Origin: Gongronella butleri
Taxonomy: Eukaryota > Mucoromycota > Mucoromycetes > Mucorales > Cunninghamellaceae
Direction of reading: 5' to 3'
Assembly (NCBI GenBank): GCA_025201375.1
Contig: JAIWZP010000015.1
Coordinates: 186,001-250,000, forward strand
Length of the DNA stretch: 64,000 nucleotides
A program made the translations under genes and the position numbers. The notes beneath the pieces were generated by a model, which was given only the letters and a program-made list of their open reading frames with translations, was not told where the DNA came from and did not search any database. Shown one piece after another: positions 52,522-63,905 of this stretch; within the stretch, counting starts at the first letter, position 1, and every line of letters starts with the position of its first letter.

Positions 52522-52731
52522 GGAAGCGAGCAATAAAGAGGACAAGAGGTGGAAGCGAAAAAAAAAGGCAAAACAATGAATTTTGGCTCTTGGCACCTGA
52601 AAAAAAAAAAAAAAAGCCAGCTGGGATTTGCGCTTTCCCCCAGCATGGCAAAAATTAAAAAAAAGCCCGCTCACTTGTCATTTCCGCTCCTCTCTTTTTG
52701 CTTTTTTACTTTTTATTGTAGACTTTTTGGC
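52522..52731. promoter_or_regulatory. Shared divergent promoter, Trf4-like / SAP18
   Basis: Only 210 bp separate the two start codons on opposite strands. The segment contains CTTGTCCTCT-like pyrimidine tracts, a poly-A run and a CT-rich leader (TTTGCTTTTTTACTTTTTAT) on the SAP18 side. The sequence TTGTAG just before SAP18 could be a 3' splice site, so a 5' UTR intron is possible. No defined TATA box. Evidence is spacing only. Confidence 0.55.
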
Positions 52732-53483
52732 ATGGCAGAAGAAAAACAGCCAGTTGTGCGAGAAGAGGTAAGCCACTGACGAAGCAAAGTTGTACGCTGA
52801 GTATTCTAATGCGTGTTTTTCCAGGTGACACCTTTCTTGCTCAAGATCTATGTGCAATTCAACGGCCACAACTCGTAAGTCGCCGCTTTTGTTACCTAGA
52901 AGCTGCTTGTGCACCTGCTTTTCGTCGCGTCCTCACTCACTCACCCCCATTTTCTCACTTGTTGTCACTCTCTTGCTACTAAAAAATTAGGCCCGCAAAA
53001 TATACAAAGGGCAAAACGCCGTCGCAGGACTACGAGCTACAAATGTATACCTGGTAAACCACGATTTGGCTGCATGAGCACTTTTTTGACACTTAATTCC
53101 GTCTTTTTTGCTCCATTTTTTTGTGTTACAGGAAGGATGCGACGTTGCGCGAGCTGACGCAGCTTATCCAGGAGGGTGTGCCGGAGGCGCGCGAATCTGA
53201 TGCGCATCTTGCCTTTCGCCTCATGTACCTCAACACAAAGAATGGCAATACCGAGCATCGCGAGCTGGAAGTGATTCATGGCACCAATGCATCGAACAAT
53301 GAAGATCAATCCTTGGAAAAAATTGGCTTTATCACAGGTGACTATCTGGATGTCGCCATCTGGGATGGCCCTCCTCGACCAACCCGGGAGCCAGAGCGCC
53401 CACGTCCTGCCCAGGGCGGTGGCGGCGGCGGCGGCAGAGACCGCGATCGTCGCGGACGACGCGATTCATACCATCGCCGCTGA
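52732..53483 (+). CDS. SAP18: SAP18 (Sin3-associated / ASAP complex subunit)
   Basis: Four exons: 52732-52767, 52825-52874, 52991-53053, 53132-53483; 166 aa (human SAP18 153). Ubiquitin-like fold markers of the family: VTPFLLKIYVQFNGHNS (cf. CPLLLRVFTTNNGRHH), YELQMYTWKDATLRELTQLI, PEARESDAHLAFRLMYLN and IGFITGDYLDVAIWDGPPRP. The C-terminal tail is a Gly run followed by an Arg/Asp-rich RDRDRRGRRDS stretch, extra to the animal protein. In animals SAP18 joins Sin3-HDAC repression and, with RNPS1 and Acinus, the exon-junction-associated ASAP complex. Budding yeast lacks it. AATAAA at 53509 lies 26 nt after the stop. Confidence 0.93.
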
Positions 53484-53508
53484 ATATATGGCATCTTTTC
53501 AATCCCAA

Positions 53509-53514
53509 AATAAA
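53509..53514 (+). terminator. Polyadenylation signal AATAAA of SAP18
   Basis: Canonical AATAAA hexamer 26 nt downstream of the SAP18 stop codon, same strand. Position is consistent with a short 3' UTR. Confidence 0.5.
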
Positions 53515-53789
53515 CGATTCGCATGTTTTACAGCCTATCTTTGCTGCCGATAATAGTGCACTCGCGTTTACAAGGATGGACCAACGTCCCTGTATGAGAC
53601 AAAGGTGTGAGCAATCATATGACATGTTTTATTCATGCCTGAAGCGCAAGGCATGAACGATTGACGTGTCAGATCCCTGCATTATGCATAAATCGAGGCG
53701 CAGCGGCGTGCGAATCATCCTGCGGGCATCTCACACGGGTGGTCTCTCTTTTCCGTCGCCTTTCCTCTCAATTCCAGCAATTTTGAAGC

Positions 53790-55070
53790 ACAACCACATT
53801 CAATACGACCATAATACAACAAAATACGCTCTTTTCCATACATCACGACGAATATTCAGTGTACAGCGGAGCTCGATGGCTGCTTTTGTGCGCAAAAATT
53901 GGGTCCTCTTGTAGTATGAGTTTCAGGGCACTTTGTATTGAAACAACGCGGTCAAATCGCGCTTTGTAAAAAAGACAGTTCTGTGAATGCCATTTTAGCG
54001 GAGGCGTTTTGGAAACCTATGAAATGATACCATGTCCATGAGCGTCTACACCATGACATCCTAATCCACTTGGTTTTGTTTCGGTGGCGCGTCGCAATGG
54101 CAAGTAATCATCGATTATCGTGATTTTCATCGAAAGACGCGTTTTCTCGACAAATATGATATTTGATTGACCTGAAATTTTGTCAGCCACTCGGGACCGA
54201 GATGCGATTCCACTTTGATGCCGGAATCAGGGAGCTCCAAAGCCGCGATGGCGAGATAATTCAAAAAGAGCAAAAAAAATTCAACTTTTTGCCCTTTTTG
54301 TGTCCCTGCATTATTTGATCTATCTGAAACCAGATGCACCGTGTGGCACGCGTCTCCAGCTATAAGTTTGCAGCTTGTACCAAGGACCTGCAATGACAGC
54401 AGGCTCATTTAAACACGTCTAATCGCTGTTTTATTTTCGAAATGGAACATCCGTCTTTTACGCCAGATTACAGCTTTGTTGCCAGTGCATAAAATATAGC
54501 TTGCGTCGCATATCACACAATGCACCTGGTTTTAAACAGATCAAATGATGTAGATGACGAATAGATTAAAAAGAGCGAGGAATATTTTGTTCTTTTTGGG
54601 CAAATGTGCTTTTGTAGCATTGGAGCGCCTTGATGCCGGCATCAAAGTTGAATTGCATCTCGGTCCCGAGTGACTGACAAAATTTCAAATCGATCAAATA
54701 TCATATTTGTCGAGAAAACGCGTCTTTCGATGAAAATCACGATAATCGATGATTACTTGCCATTGCGACGCGCCACCGAAACAAAACCAAGTGGATTAGG
54801 ATGTCATGGTGTAGACGCTCATGGACATGGTATCATTTCATAGGTTTCCAAAACGCCTCCGCTAAAATGGCATTCACAGAATTGTCTTTTTTACAAAGCG
54901 CGATTTGATGGCATCGTCTCAATGCAAAGCGCCCTGAAACTCACATTACAAGAGGACCCCATCTTTGCGCACAAAAGCAGCTATCGAGCTTCGCTGCACA
55001 CTGAATATCCGTCGAGATGTAATGAAAAGAGCTTACTTTGTTGTTTTTGGCCGTTTGTCGATGACTGCAT
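53790..55070. mobile_element. Foldback element family A, copy 3 (most symmetrical)
   Basis: Best-preserved copy. The left end GAATATTCAGTGTACAGCGG is mirrored at the right by CTTCGCTGCACACTGAATAT, and the arms stay recognisable to the centre near 54430. Pairs include CCACTTGGTTTTGTTTCGGT with ACCGAAACAAAACCAAGTGG, CATGACATCCTAATCC with GGATTAGGATGTCATG, and AATCATCGATTAT with ATAATCGATGATT. Arms are about 600 bp. Homology continues outside GAATATTC for some 30-60 bp on both sides, so the ends given are approximate. No ORF. Confidence 0.8.
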
Positions 55071-55533
55071 TGCTAAAAGTAGTATTTTTGGCAAGACAAT
55101 CGAAAAATATCGAGCTGCCTGTTCGAATGATCCTATCGCCAGCGTTCTGAGGTCACTGGATGGCGCGCAATGGCGATTTTCAATTCTCCAGCCGCCACAA
55201 ACCCTTTACAGCCAGCACATCCCTCTCTCTTTTATGCTCATTTTTATTTTTTTTGGTCAATTGCAGTCCTTACAAACAAGGAGCATCTTCCAATTGACAG
55301 CTTGTGTTATTCAGAAAAGTGAAAATCGATGGCGACGATGTAATGACGCGTCACGGGTCGCTTTTCGACGCGTCCCCGACGTATCCTTGGCTAGCACGCC
55401 ATCGACCTGCTCCGTGCTCGGCGGTTACAATGACTCAAAAAGGAAAGGCTCGTAATTCTAGTCCGATGTGTGCCCAAAACGCCGCTCAGACAATCTTGTT
55501 TCGCTCTTTTCTTTAATTTTTTTTTTCTTTTTC

Positions 55534-56047
55534 ATGGGAAACTCCTCTTCCGCGCAATACAACATGGCTGATATCGAAAAGCTCGTCGAAGAATTGATCC
55601 GTGACAACAAGGTATAGAGGAGATTAGCAAATAATTGAGACCGATAACGCGATGCGCGCAAAAAAAAAGAAGAGGTGAGGACTCATCGACAACTTTTTGT
55701 TTTTTGTTTTAAAGATTGTTGTGTTCTCCAAGTCGTACTGTCCCTATTGCACGTCCACCAAGAGCCTATTCAAATCTCTGGATGAAGTTGCCAACGTCAT
55801 TGAGCTTGACAAGCGCCGTAAGTCCCTTTTTTTCATTCATTTTTTTTTTTTTTTGTGCGATGCTCACGTGCTTTGCTGGATTTGTCATCTAGCTGACGGT
55901 GCCGCGATTCAAGAATACTTGTTGCAAAAGACGGGCCAGCGCACTGTGCCCAACGTTTTTGTCAACATGACGCACGTTGGTGGCAATGACAAGGTGCAAG
56001 CAGCCAACAAGAATGGCTCTCTTCAAAAGCTGCTCACGGCCGCGTGA
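55534..56047 (+). CDS. Dithiol glutaredoxin
   Basis: Three exons: 55534-55611, 55715-55817, 55893-56047; 111 aa. Thioredoxin-fold reductase using glutathione to reduce disulfides. Active site YCPYC (Cys35 and Cys38) in IVVFSKSYCPYCTSTK, cis-proline TVP (78-80) and the GG kink in THVGGNDKVQ (~88-91) that contact glutathione. Yeast Grx1/Grx2 (103-143 aa) are the closest in layout. The N-terminus MGNSSSAQYNMADIEKLVEE has Gly2 and Ser in the pattern of an N-myristoylation signal; initiation at the inner Met (MADIEK) would give a purely cytosolic form. AATAAA at 56056 is 9 nt after the stop. Confidence 0.95.
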
Positions 56048-56367
56048 ACGCGCAGAATAAAAAGATGAATTGATTGTCTTGTTTCATTTTCTGGGCGATT
56101 GGGGGTGGGGAGGTGGGACGAAAAGGAGGAGGCGGCCAAGCAAGAGGCAAGGGGGCTTGAAAAAAGATGGGGTGTAGCGTGGGTCTGAGTTTGTGTTACG
56201 CGCAATGCGCAAAAAGGCGTGTCCGCAAAAGGACCTCGGTTGTTTGAAACCTCTTTTTTCCACCTTCCTTCTCCCTTTGACTTGTTTTATATCCTTTTTT
56301 TTTCTATTCCTTTTGCCTTTTTTTTTTTTTTTTTTTACTTGTTTTCTTGCACCCCATTATTACATGT
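56048..56367. other. Intergenic region, tandem genes
   Basis: 320 bp between the glutaredoxin stop and the Sip3/Lam start, same strand. AATAAA at 56056-56061 near its left end. The right half is CT-rich with a long poly-T run (about 56320-56336), the likely leader of the next gene. Confidence 0.55.
56056..56061 (+). terminator. Polyadenylation signal AATAAA of glutaredoxin gene
   Basis: AATAAA 9 nt after the glutaredoxin stop codon. Placement is unusually close to the stop but on the correct strand. Confidence 0.4.
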
Positions 56368-59300
56368 ATGTCGTCCTCGCACGAATTGCTACTGCCGTAT
56401 ATTGTGTCGTGCCCCACAAAGCTGCTGACGCTGCAGGATATTGTGTTGGACACCCCCGTTTGGCGTGCCAACGTCATACACGTCGAGGACCAAATCGACA
56501 CCTTTGAAAAGTGGCTCGATGGCTTTGTTCGCACTCTGCGCTCTTATCTTGATGCTCTGTCGAGTAAGCAAATGGCTTCAATTGAGCAGGGAGCAGGACG
56601 AGGGCCCTGCGCCCCCCCCTCCTCGCTGCCTCCTTGCGCCTTTTTGACGCTCACACTTTTGGCTCTCCCTTTTTTTTTATCTTTTTTTTTCAGAGGTCAA
56701 TACACAAGCAAGTTCATTATGCAAACAATTGGTGTTTAGCAACATGGACGATGCTCTGATCAGTAAGTGCAAAACAAATTGACAAATTGGCAACATGGGA
56801 CACTGACGCGTATACAAATGGCAATATCAAGATGTTCATGTGGCCGAGCCCGTGAGCAGCGCGTTTACAAACGTATTACAAGCGGATCTCCAGGCAAAGA
56901 TGAAATTGGTACAAATTCTTTATTCTTTTGTTTTTAATGCGCATGGCTGACCCCACGACTGCATGTTACTAGGTGGACGACCTCGATGACACCGTGCTCC
57001 AGCCATTGCAGACTCTTCTCAAGACAGACATCAAGGATTTCAAGGTGAGCTTCAGAAAACAGCCTTAAAATGGCTAAATTGGTTGCCATTGCAATCACCT
57101 GCGTCCCCCCCTCTTCACTTTAATTCATTGTGCTGGCTCTTTTTTTTTTTTTTTTTTTTTTTGCTTTTTCAGGACGCACGGCGGCAGTTTGACAGAACAA
57201 TCGACAAATATGAGAATCACCTGGCCCGCTACAGCATCCTCAGCAAACAAAAGGAACCCAGTGCCCTGCGCGAGGATGCCTTCCAGCTTTTTGACATTCA
57301 AAAGGCCGCCATTCGCAGTTGCCGCGCGTTCTACCTTCAGCTCACCACGTTTAAATCCACCGTCGAACAAACCCTGATCCGTTGTTTCACCAATGCCGTC
57401 ATGGATCATCTCGATATTCTTGACCAGTCCATGCAGACGTCCAATGCCCTCCGATCAAAGATACCAGGCTGGCGCCAATGGCTCGAGGAGGTAAAAGAAA
57501 AAAAAAGATGCAAAAAAAAAAAGATTAAAAGAACACGTTTTGCTCACTGGGTCCATTTTATTAGAGCAAAAGCGTGTGTGCTAAGCAGCTGATGCGGATG
57601 GAGATCGCGTCCAAAGCATTGGAAGACGTGCAAATCCATGGTATCCGACCACACCGCTCGCTGAAACGCTATTCCACGGCCAACAATGATCAGATGATGG
57701 CTGTGTCAACAACATCGACCGATTCGCTCTTGGGCGACCAGCCCACATCCACACCGTCCGATTCCGGGGCCATGGCCAAGCAAGGCTACCTTTTTTATCG
57801 TCTCGCCACGAGCAAATCCGTGCGATACTCCTGGGTCCGCCGCTGGTTTTTCTTACAAGATGGCTGGTTTGGCAATTACTTTGTGGGCACCGTCAATCGC
57901 GTCAAGGGCTGTGTCATTCTTGGCGACCGTGTTCTCGTCAGAAATTGCCAATGCCGCATTTACACTGACATTGATCGTCGCTATTGCTTTGAAGTCACCA
58001 CCAGCAATGGAGGGTAAAACCAGAAAACGAGGAAATGGTTTAAAAACACGCTGATATTTTTTCTTTCTTTTTCTTTGTAGATCGATGCTTGTACAAGCTG
58101 AGACGGAGACAGAAATGCATCAATGGCTGTGGGCAATTGAGCGTGCCAAGGAGGATGCTACGGATTCGCTTGTTTCACCACAATTCGAGGTTTCCGGGAG
58201 TTGTGTTGAGCTGACGGTGCAGCCATATGTGTTGCTGTCGCCCAGTGCACATTGTGCGACGCAAGTATTAGAGGTCGAGGACAAACCAGGCGCGTTGTTG
58301 TCGCTTTCGACGGGTTTGCCCATGTTTCCTGGCACATCTTCGGCAGACAAGGTCAACCCGGCTGCGCTCGAGTACATGAATGTCGACAGGACCACCATGG
58401 CCGCGCTCACGGGCGTCCTGCTATCCCATGCACAGACCAAATCCGAGAATTCGCCGCTGCCATCCAATCCGCCACAGCCTTCACACGATTCCCCGCAGCC
58501 TCCAGCATCGCCAAGCGTGTCAATGTCAGCCCCTCCGCCTGACGACGTGCCTCTGCCAACAAAAAAGCCGTCGCCGCGTGGATCCGTGTTGTCGCTCACG
58601 TCAGCGTCCGAAAAATCAACGCATGTGTCGGAAACCCCGCCATCCATGCCAGAGCAGCGCCGCACCAACACCAGCTCGTCCTCATCGTCTTGGTCCATGC
58701 CGTGGCTCATCAGTGCACTCTCTGCCAGCACGAATGACAAGTTACCGCACCAGGGTTGGATCATAAAGGCCGCATCCGCCACGGAACCCGATTATCATCT
58801 TGTTTGGCCAAACAAACTTGAACAACAGGTCGCAGACGTGCCCCTCAGCCATTACCCGCAGGATCTCCAAGACAAAAATAAGGAATTGCGCCGCTACTTT
58901 GGCCACGTGCCCAAGGATGAGATTGTGCTACAAGGTAAGAAAAAAGAAAAAAGAAAAAAGAAAAAAGAGAAAAAAAGAGGCAAAATGGAAATAACTGTGG
59001 CAATGACCACGTGCGTGTGCCTCGTCCGACGGACTTTTCATTCTTTTCTTGATTTAGTCTTCCCTGCGTCTCTGTATCGTCAGGCAAGCGATGCAACCGG
59101 CGAAAATGCAGATGTGTTCGTCAGCAAGCTTGACAGCAGGGCTGCACAAAGAGGCAATGGCTATGACGGCATGATCTACCTGACACAGCGCAATCTCTGG
59201 TTCTACAGCTGTCGCTGGCTCAATTGCGTCAATGCGGTAAACGAGTTTTATGCAAAAATAAAAAGGTACACGCGTCTGATCGTTTTTTTTCCTTTTTTCT

Positions 59301-62089
59301 TCATTAGGTGATCATTCCTCTTGAATGCATCAAGGCACTCCGCCTGGAAAAGGTGCTGTCGGCCAAAGCGCAGGGCATGCTCATGACATTAGACGTCAAA
59401 TCCAGCGACCCCAATGCGTTTTGCTTTGGAATTTGGTTAGAATCCGCCGAAGTTGTCGGTGAGCGCATCCGCCTTGCCATTGAGAACGCCAAAAGTCCAG
59501 GGGTAAGCTCGTTCTCCTCCCCCCCAAAAGAAAGTTGAATCGACTCACAGATCACGCGTCAATGATTTAGGACCAAGACACACAAGCCTTGTACGACGCA
59601 ATTCGCCACGTTCACCTTGGAAAGGTTCGTGCCACGCCACCCACTAGCCATCTCACAACGTTTAGCACGTCGACGCCTCTCGTCACACCATTGACGGTGC
59701 AAGTGCAACAGCGAGGATCCATGGAAAACGCGTCGTCGTCGGAACATGCAAGTGACGACAATGCATCGTCTTCTTCCGCCTATGAATCGACCAAGCTGTA
59801 TGGTTCATCGCCCGCAACCGACGCGCTCTCGGCCGCCATGGAATCTGTACGCGAGAATGCGCTCAAGGCACGCAAGCAGCAGCAGCAGCAGCAGCAGCAA
59901 TTACGGTCCTCACGCTCCTCTGATACCAACAATGACGCGTCGTCGCAGTCAAGTGATACCCCAGCAAAGGAGCATGAACATCAGACCACAAGCATCAAAC
60001 TAAAACAGCCACAGCAGCAGCCCGTGCAATGCGAATGCGAGGATCACCTGGACAAAACCGAAGCTGAGCTCGATTTAGCCATGAGTGCTCAGGATCTATT
60101 TCCAGCCTTATTTGATGATGCAAAGACAGACTTTTGGACCACGCTCAACAAGAACAAAGGCAATTCAGGTACACACTGCCCTATTCACGCATAAACAAAT
60201 CGGCTAAACCCTCTTTTTCTCTTTTTTTTAATTTAGAACCCACTTTTACCAAATGGGCTGCCAATGAAGAAGGCATCAGGCAGCGCACCCTGACTTACAC
60301 AATGCCTGTGACAAACCCAATGGGTAAAGATAAGGCTCACGAGAGAAAAAGAGCGAAAAAGGGGCAAAATCGAAAACGCCATTGACGCCTCCCCCTCTTC
60401 TTTTGTTAGTGAAAGCAAAGGAAGCCGATGTGATCGAGACGCAAAAGATTCTTTTGGAGGAGACCGGAAGGTACAAAAAAAGAGAAGGAAAAAAAAAAGG
60501 AAAAAAAAGGCGTTTTGGCACTCGGATGCGTGTGGCACAGCATTTTGCGCGACATTGACCCTCCGATCACACACTTTATTTTCATCGGCCTCCCATTGTA
60601 GACGTTATGTGATTACGACCGAGACCAAGACGCCGACGCTGCCTTATGCTGATGCTTTTATACCCATGATAAAAATGTGCATCACGCAGACATCACCCAC
60701 GTCGTGCCGTTTCATGTGCAATACCGGTGTCAAATGGCTAAAGTCCATCATGGTCAAGGGTAAATTGGCTCCGTGCATGGGCCCAAAAAAAAAAAAAAAA
60801 AAAAAAAACGAGCGGCTGATCTTTTTTTTGCATTGTCCAGGCATGGTGAACAAGGCGGCCATGCGTGGCATGGCAGAGACGGTGACAACACTGGTTCCAA
60901 TTGTGCAACAGCAGGCCAGGGGCGGTGCGCGCGAGGCCGCTGCGGCAAATGAAAGTGGCAAAATTGAGAAACAAGGCACGCGGCATAGAAAAGAACATTC
61001 TGAAGTGAAGCGGCGGCCGCATCATCGGCGGCCACAAGGTGACACAGCGGATCAAAATGGTCTCACATGGGGCGCGCTTTGTACCACCTCATTCAGCCTC
61101 ACATCCATTTCGTCCTGGATTGCTGTGGCGCTTGTGCTTCTCGTGTTTTCAACCATGTTGATGCTTTCAGGCAAGTTCAATCGTGCTGACCGGCTGCGGC
61201 ATCATCCTCAGCAAGTCGCCTGGCGCGCCGTTCATCTCACCGACCTTGAACCCGTCGTCAATGGCAAGCCAATGGCCCAAACCAATTCCACGTAAGACAA
61301 AAAAAAGAAAAAAAGAAAGAACAAAAAGAAATTGCGGGGAAAGTGCGGGAAGAACGAGTCTTTGGTGGCACTGGGTGAGCTCAAATGGTGCGGTGCATGG
61401 GGTGTGACGCGTCAATGGCACCGGACCTGGGCCGTGCCTGTGTGTCGGGACGCGTTTAGATGTGCGGAGCAATGGCCAAAAAAAAAAAAAAAAAGTTGGG
61501 GGAGACAAAAAAGAAGGTGTTGCATGGAACGTGCTGCCATTGAAAGCAATGGTGTGTGGCATTGGAAGAGAGCAAGGGGGACGCGGCCAATTTATCCTGG
61601 TAAATTGAGATGGACAAGATGGGGCAATGGAAAATGAGGCGATCACAGAGCAAAACAAGACAAATGAGCAAAAATTACCTCAATTGACTGGGCGACACAA
61701 GGACTCGCAAGAGAAATGAAATTGGGTGAGAGAGGTGATCTCTGACCATGTCTTTTTTTAGCATCTATCAAGTCTTCAAGGAGTCGCGATCTGACATCAT
61801 TGGATGGAAATATCAATGGATGCATGTGCGCCACCGTTTGATGGCAGCAGAGCTAGTGTACACGCGCGAACAATTGGCCGCGCTGCGCTATGAGCTGCTG
61901 ACCTCTTTCCGCATGCTCAACACCATGGATCAGCGCGTCCTCGAGAGCGAATATTGGAATTGGCTCCTGGATCAACGCATCCGTTGCCGACGCGAGGACG
62001 ATCTCGATCAAAACAAGTCATTGGACGAGCCACCACTCGGCAAACAATTATGTCAGGATGTCGATGCCGAATTGGATCGGATTTTGTGA
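56368..62089 (+). CDS. Sip3/Lam-type BAR-PH-GRAM-VASt sterol-transfer protein
   Basis: Fifteen exons: 56368-56563, 56694-56762, 56832-56908, 56973-57044, 57173-57490, 57565-58013, 58081-58934, 59058-59236, 59308-59502, 59571-60168, 60237-60323, 60410-60470, 60602-60759, 60841-61291, 61762-62089; 1363 aa (yeast Sip3/Lam3 1229). BAR-like coiled region ~1-240. PH ~312-430 (AKQGYLFYRLATSKSVRY, WVRRWFFLQDGW). GRAM-like ~680-800 (GMIYLTQRNLWFYSCRW). A Gln/Ser-rich linker with a CAG tract. VASt/START-like ~1005-1130 (QRTLTYTMPVTNPM; YVITTETKTPTLPYADAF). One membrane helix ~1192-1212 (SWIAVALVLLVFSTMLML) and a helical tail. Lam proteins sit in the ER at plasma-membrane contacts and move sterols. The ATG at 56368 is chosen over one 4 nt upstream in another frame. 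Confidence 0.9.
59877..59900 (+). repeat. CAG microsatellite coding polyglutamine
   Basis: Perfect CAG run (last unit CAA) inside exon 10 of the Sip3/Lam gene, giving about eight to nine Gln after RARK-like residues. It lies in a disordered linker between GRAM and VASt domains, so length changes should be tolerated. Confidence 0.85.
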
Positions 62090-62202
62090 ATTTGTTGCCA
62101 CATTATTCTTTTGTTTCTTTTTGTTTCAATTGTACACTGACTGGATTTTTACTTTGCCACCCCTCTTTTGAATTCTATTTTTACAAGCAATTGCTGATCG
62201 TA

Positions 62203-62208
62203 AATAAA
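62203..62208 (+). terminator. Polyadenylation signal AATAAA of Sip3/Lam gene
   Basis: AATAAA in the context TCGTAAATAAAATAGATT, 114 nt after the stop codon on the same strand. Confidence 0.5.
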
Positions 62209-62486
62209 ATAGATTAAACTTTTCACTCTCGTGTCACCTTTTTTTGGATGTGTCACCTTGAACGGTGCAGGCGTTTGCTTTCTTTGCAAGCAAAAATGCC
62301 TGTGCTTTTTTTAAATCTCCTACTAGGCTCCGCTCCTCCCCCCACTGCTGTTCTCTTGCTCTTTTCTTTTCTTCCTGTACCCAACTCATGCGTTTCATTG
62401 TGGCGCCAACCTTATTTTTACTTGCAACAAACGTCAAGATGATTATGCATTGTGGCGAAAATCACTTGAAACAGCACCTCGATTGA

Positions 62487-62494
62487 TATAAATA
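62487..62494 (+). promoter_or_regulatory. TATA-like box upstream of the zinc-finger gene
   Basis: TATAAATA, 173 bp before the ATG at 62667 and followed by a pyrimidine-rich leader (CTTTTTTTTTCTTCTTCC). Spacing fits a core promoter with a ~100+ nt leader. No experimental support. Confidence 0.45.
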
Positions 62495-62666
62495 CGAATC
62501 GAGAATCTTGTAAACTCGATTCTGATCCTTTTTTTTCTTCTTCCTCACTCCAATTGCTCTTTTTTTTTTTTTTACTTCTTTTGGCCTGCTTGCCCACATT
62601 GCTTCTTCAGTTGATCTATTTTCTCACCCTGACCCCCATTTGCACCTCTTATGCACCGAGGCTATC

Positions 62667-63905
62667 ATGAATCATACCGATACTATTGACATCTCAAAAA
62701 CACTGTTCCTTGAATCGCCTTTTTACATCACGTCGCCCTTGTCCATCTCCACATCCCCGCTTAGCAGCCCCCTTAGCATTAGCAGCACGCATTCGTCGCC
62801 CCAACAAGACCTTGTCATGAGCCCCTTTTCTCCCTACACCTCGCCAGATGGCCAGCCATTGCCAATGCCGCAACAGCAACAGCAGCAGCACCATCACCAC
62901 CACGTGCATCCGTCTGCCGTCCCTGCATCCGACCAACAATGGGTCTGGCTCGAACCCTACTTGGATGCCGATCCCTTTGCATCCACCTCCGCGGCATCCA
63001 TGGCCCCACCGCACCAACATTACCATCAAAATCATCCGTATGCGCCTTTTCAGGGGGAAAATGAGCATATCCATGCATTCCCTGGTTATTCTCAGCACGT
63101 GTCGCCTTCGTGTACGCCTCATCACGCGTCTACACTGCCTGCACCGCCATCCATTGTGCCTTCAACCTTCCACGCGTCGGCAATGCCTGTTTATGGCAAC
63201 GAGCCAATGCACACGTCACCTCTGCAGGTGCCCATGATGATTTCCGGTGAATCGGCCTATGCTCAGCACATGGAGAAAAAGAGAGCAAGCCGACGCAAGG
63301 CGGTTCCTTACGCGAATCAGCTTGGCAGCTTCACTTGTGCTCCTCCGGCACCTTCGCCTACGTCTGCATTGTCCACGGAGACGCCCTCATCCTCGTCATC
63401 AGCATCTTCGTTTTCCTCCTTGTCCACCATGGCCACGGCAACCGCCAAAGTCGCCGCAGCCGCCATGGTCGCGGCCACGTCATCGTCACCCATTAGCTCC
63501 CATGGCTCCCATGGCTCGCCCTCGGTTCAATCGCGCCCCACACGCGCACTCGTGCCAAAGCGCCCTCCCCCCATCTACCCTTGCGATTTTGACGGCTGCA
63601 CCAAGACGTTTACACGCCCATATAATCTCAAATCGCATCGTAGGACACACACCAATGAAAAGCCCTTTGATTGCCCCCATTGCGACATGAAATTCGCCCG
63701 CCAGCACGATCGCAATCGCCACGCAAAATTGCACGTCGGTGTCAAGCCATTCGTTTGCATCTTTTGCCTCAAATCCTTTGCGCGTCAAGATGCGCTTAAT
63801 CGTCACCAAAAGTGGTCGCCCTCCGTCGACAGCAAGAAGCCCGATGCCTTGCCTGGTTGCTCGTCATTGCAGCGCAAAAATCGACGCAAACAGCCCGCAA
63901 AATAG
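62667..63905 (+). CDS. Crz1-like C2H2 zinc-finger transcription factor
   Basis: Single exon, 412 aa. Three C2H2 fingers at the C-terminus: [20 protein letters not shown] then HRRTH (~307-331), [20 protein letters not shown] (~337-359) and [20 protein letters not shown] (~365-388). [18 protein letters not shown] followed by [10 protein letters not shown] strongly resembles Crz1, the calcineurin-activated factor of fungi. The long N-terminal region is Ser/Pro/His/Gln-rich with S-P sites, a Gln then His run (about residues 71-82) and SPLQVPMM, which fits the LxVP calcineurin docking motif. A PxIxIT site is not obvious. A basic patch ([10 protein letters not shown]) may be a nuclear signal. I chose the ATG at 62667, the first in frame; the open frame extends a few codons upstream without ATG. 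Confidence 0.85.
   Translation: MNHTDTIDISKTLFLESPFYITSPLSISTSPLSSPLSISSTHSSPQQDLVMSPFSPYTSPDGQPLPMPQQQQQQHHHHHVHPSAVPASDQQWVWLEPYLDADPFASTSAASMAPPHQHYHQNHPYAPFQGENEHIHAFPGYSQHVSPSCTPHHASTLPAPPSIVPSTFHASAMPVYGNEPMHTSPLQVPMMISGESAYAQHMEKKRASRRKAVPYANQLGSFTCAPPAPSPTSALSTETPSSSSSASSFSSLSTMATATAKVAAAAMVAATSSSPISSHGSHGSPSVQSRPTRALVPKRPPPIYPCDFDGCTKTFTRPYNLKSHRRTHTNEKPFDCPHCDMKFARQHDRNRHAKLHVGVKPFVCIFCLKSFARQDALNRHQKWSPSVDSKKPDALPGCSSLQRKNRRKQPAK

Larger units (their letters stand above)
53484..55533. other. Intergenic region with foldback element
   Basis: 2.05 kb between SAP18 and the glutaredoxin gene, both plus. About 53790-55070 is foldback family A copy 3. From 55070 to 55533 there is only low-complexity and CT-rich sequence, probably the glutaredoxin promoter (TTTTCTTTAATTTTTTTTTT before the ATG). 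Confidence 0.6.
62090..62666. other. Intergenic region, tandem genes
   Basis: 577 bp with the Sip3/Lam 3' UTR (AATAAA at 62203-62208) and the promoter and CT-rich leader of the zinc-finger gene (TATAAATA at 62487). No further gene seen. Confidence 0.6.
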
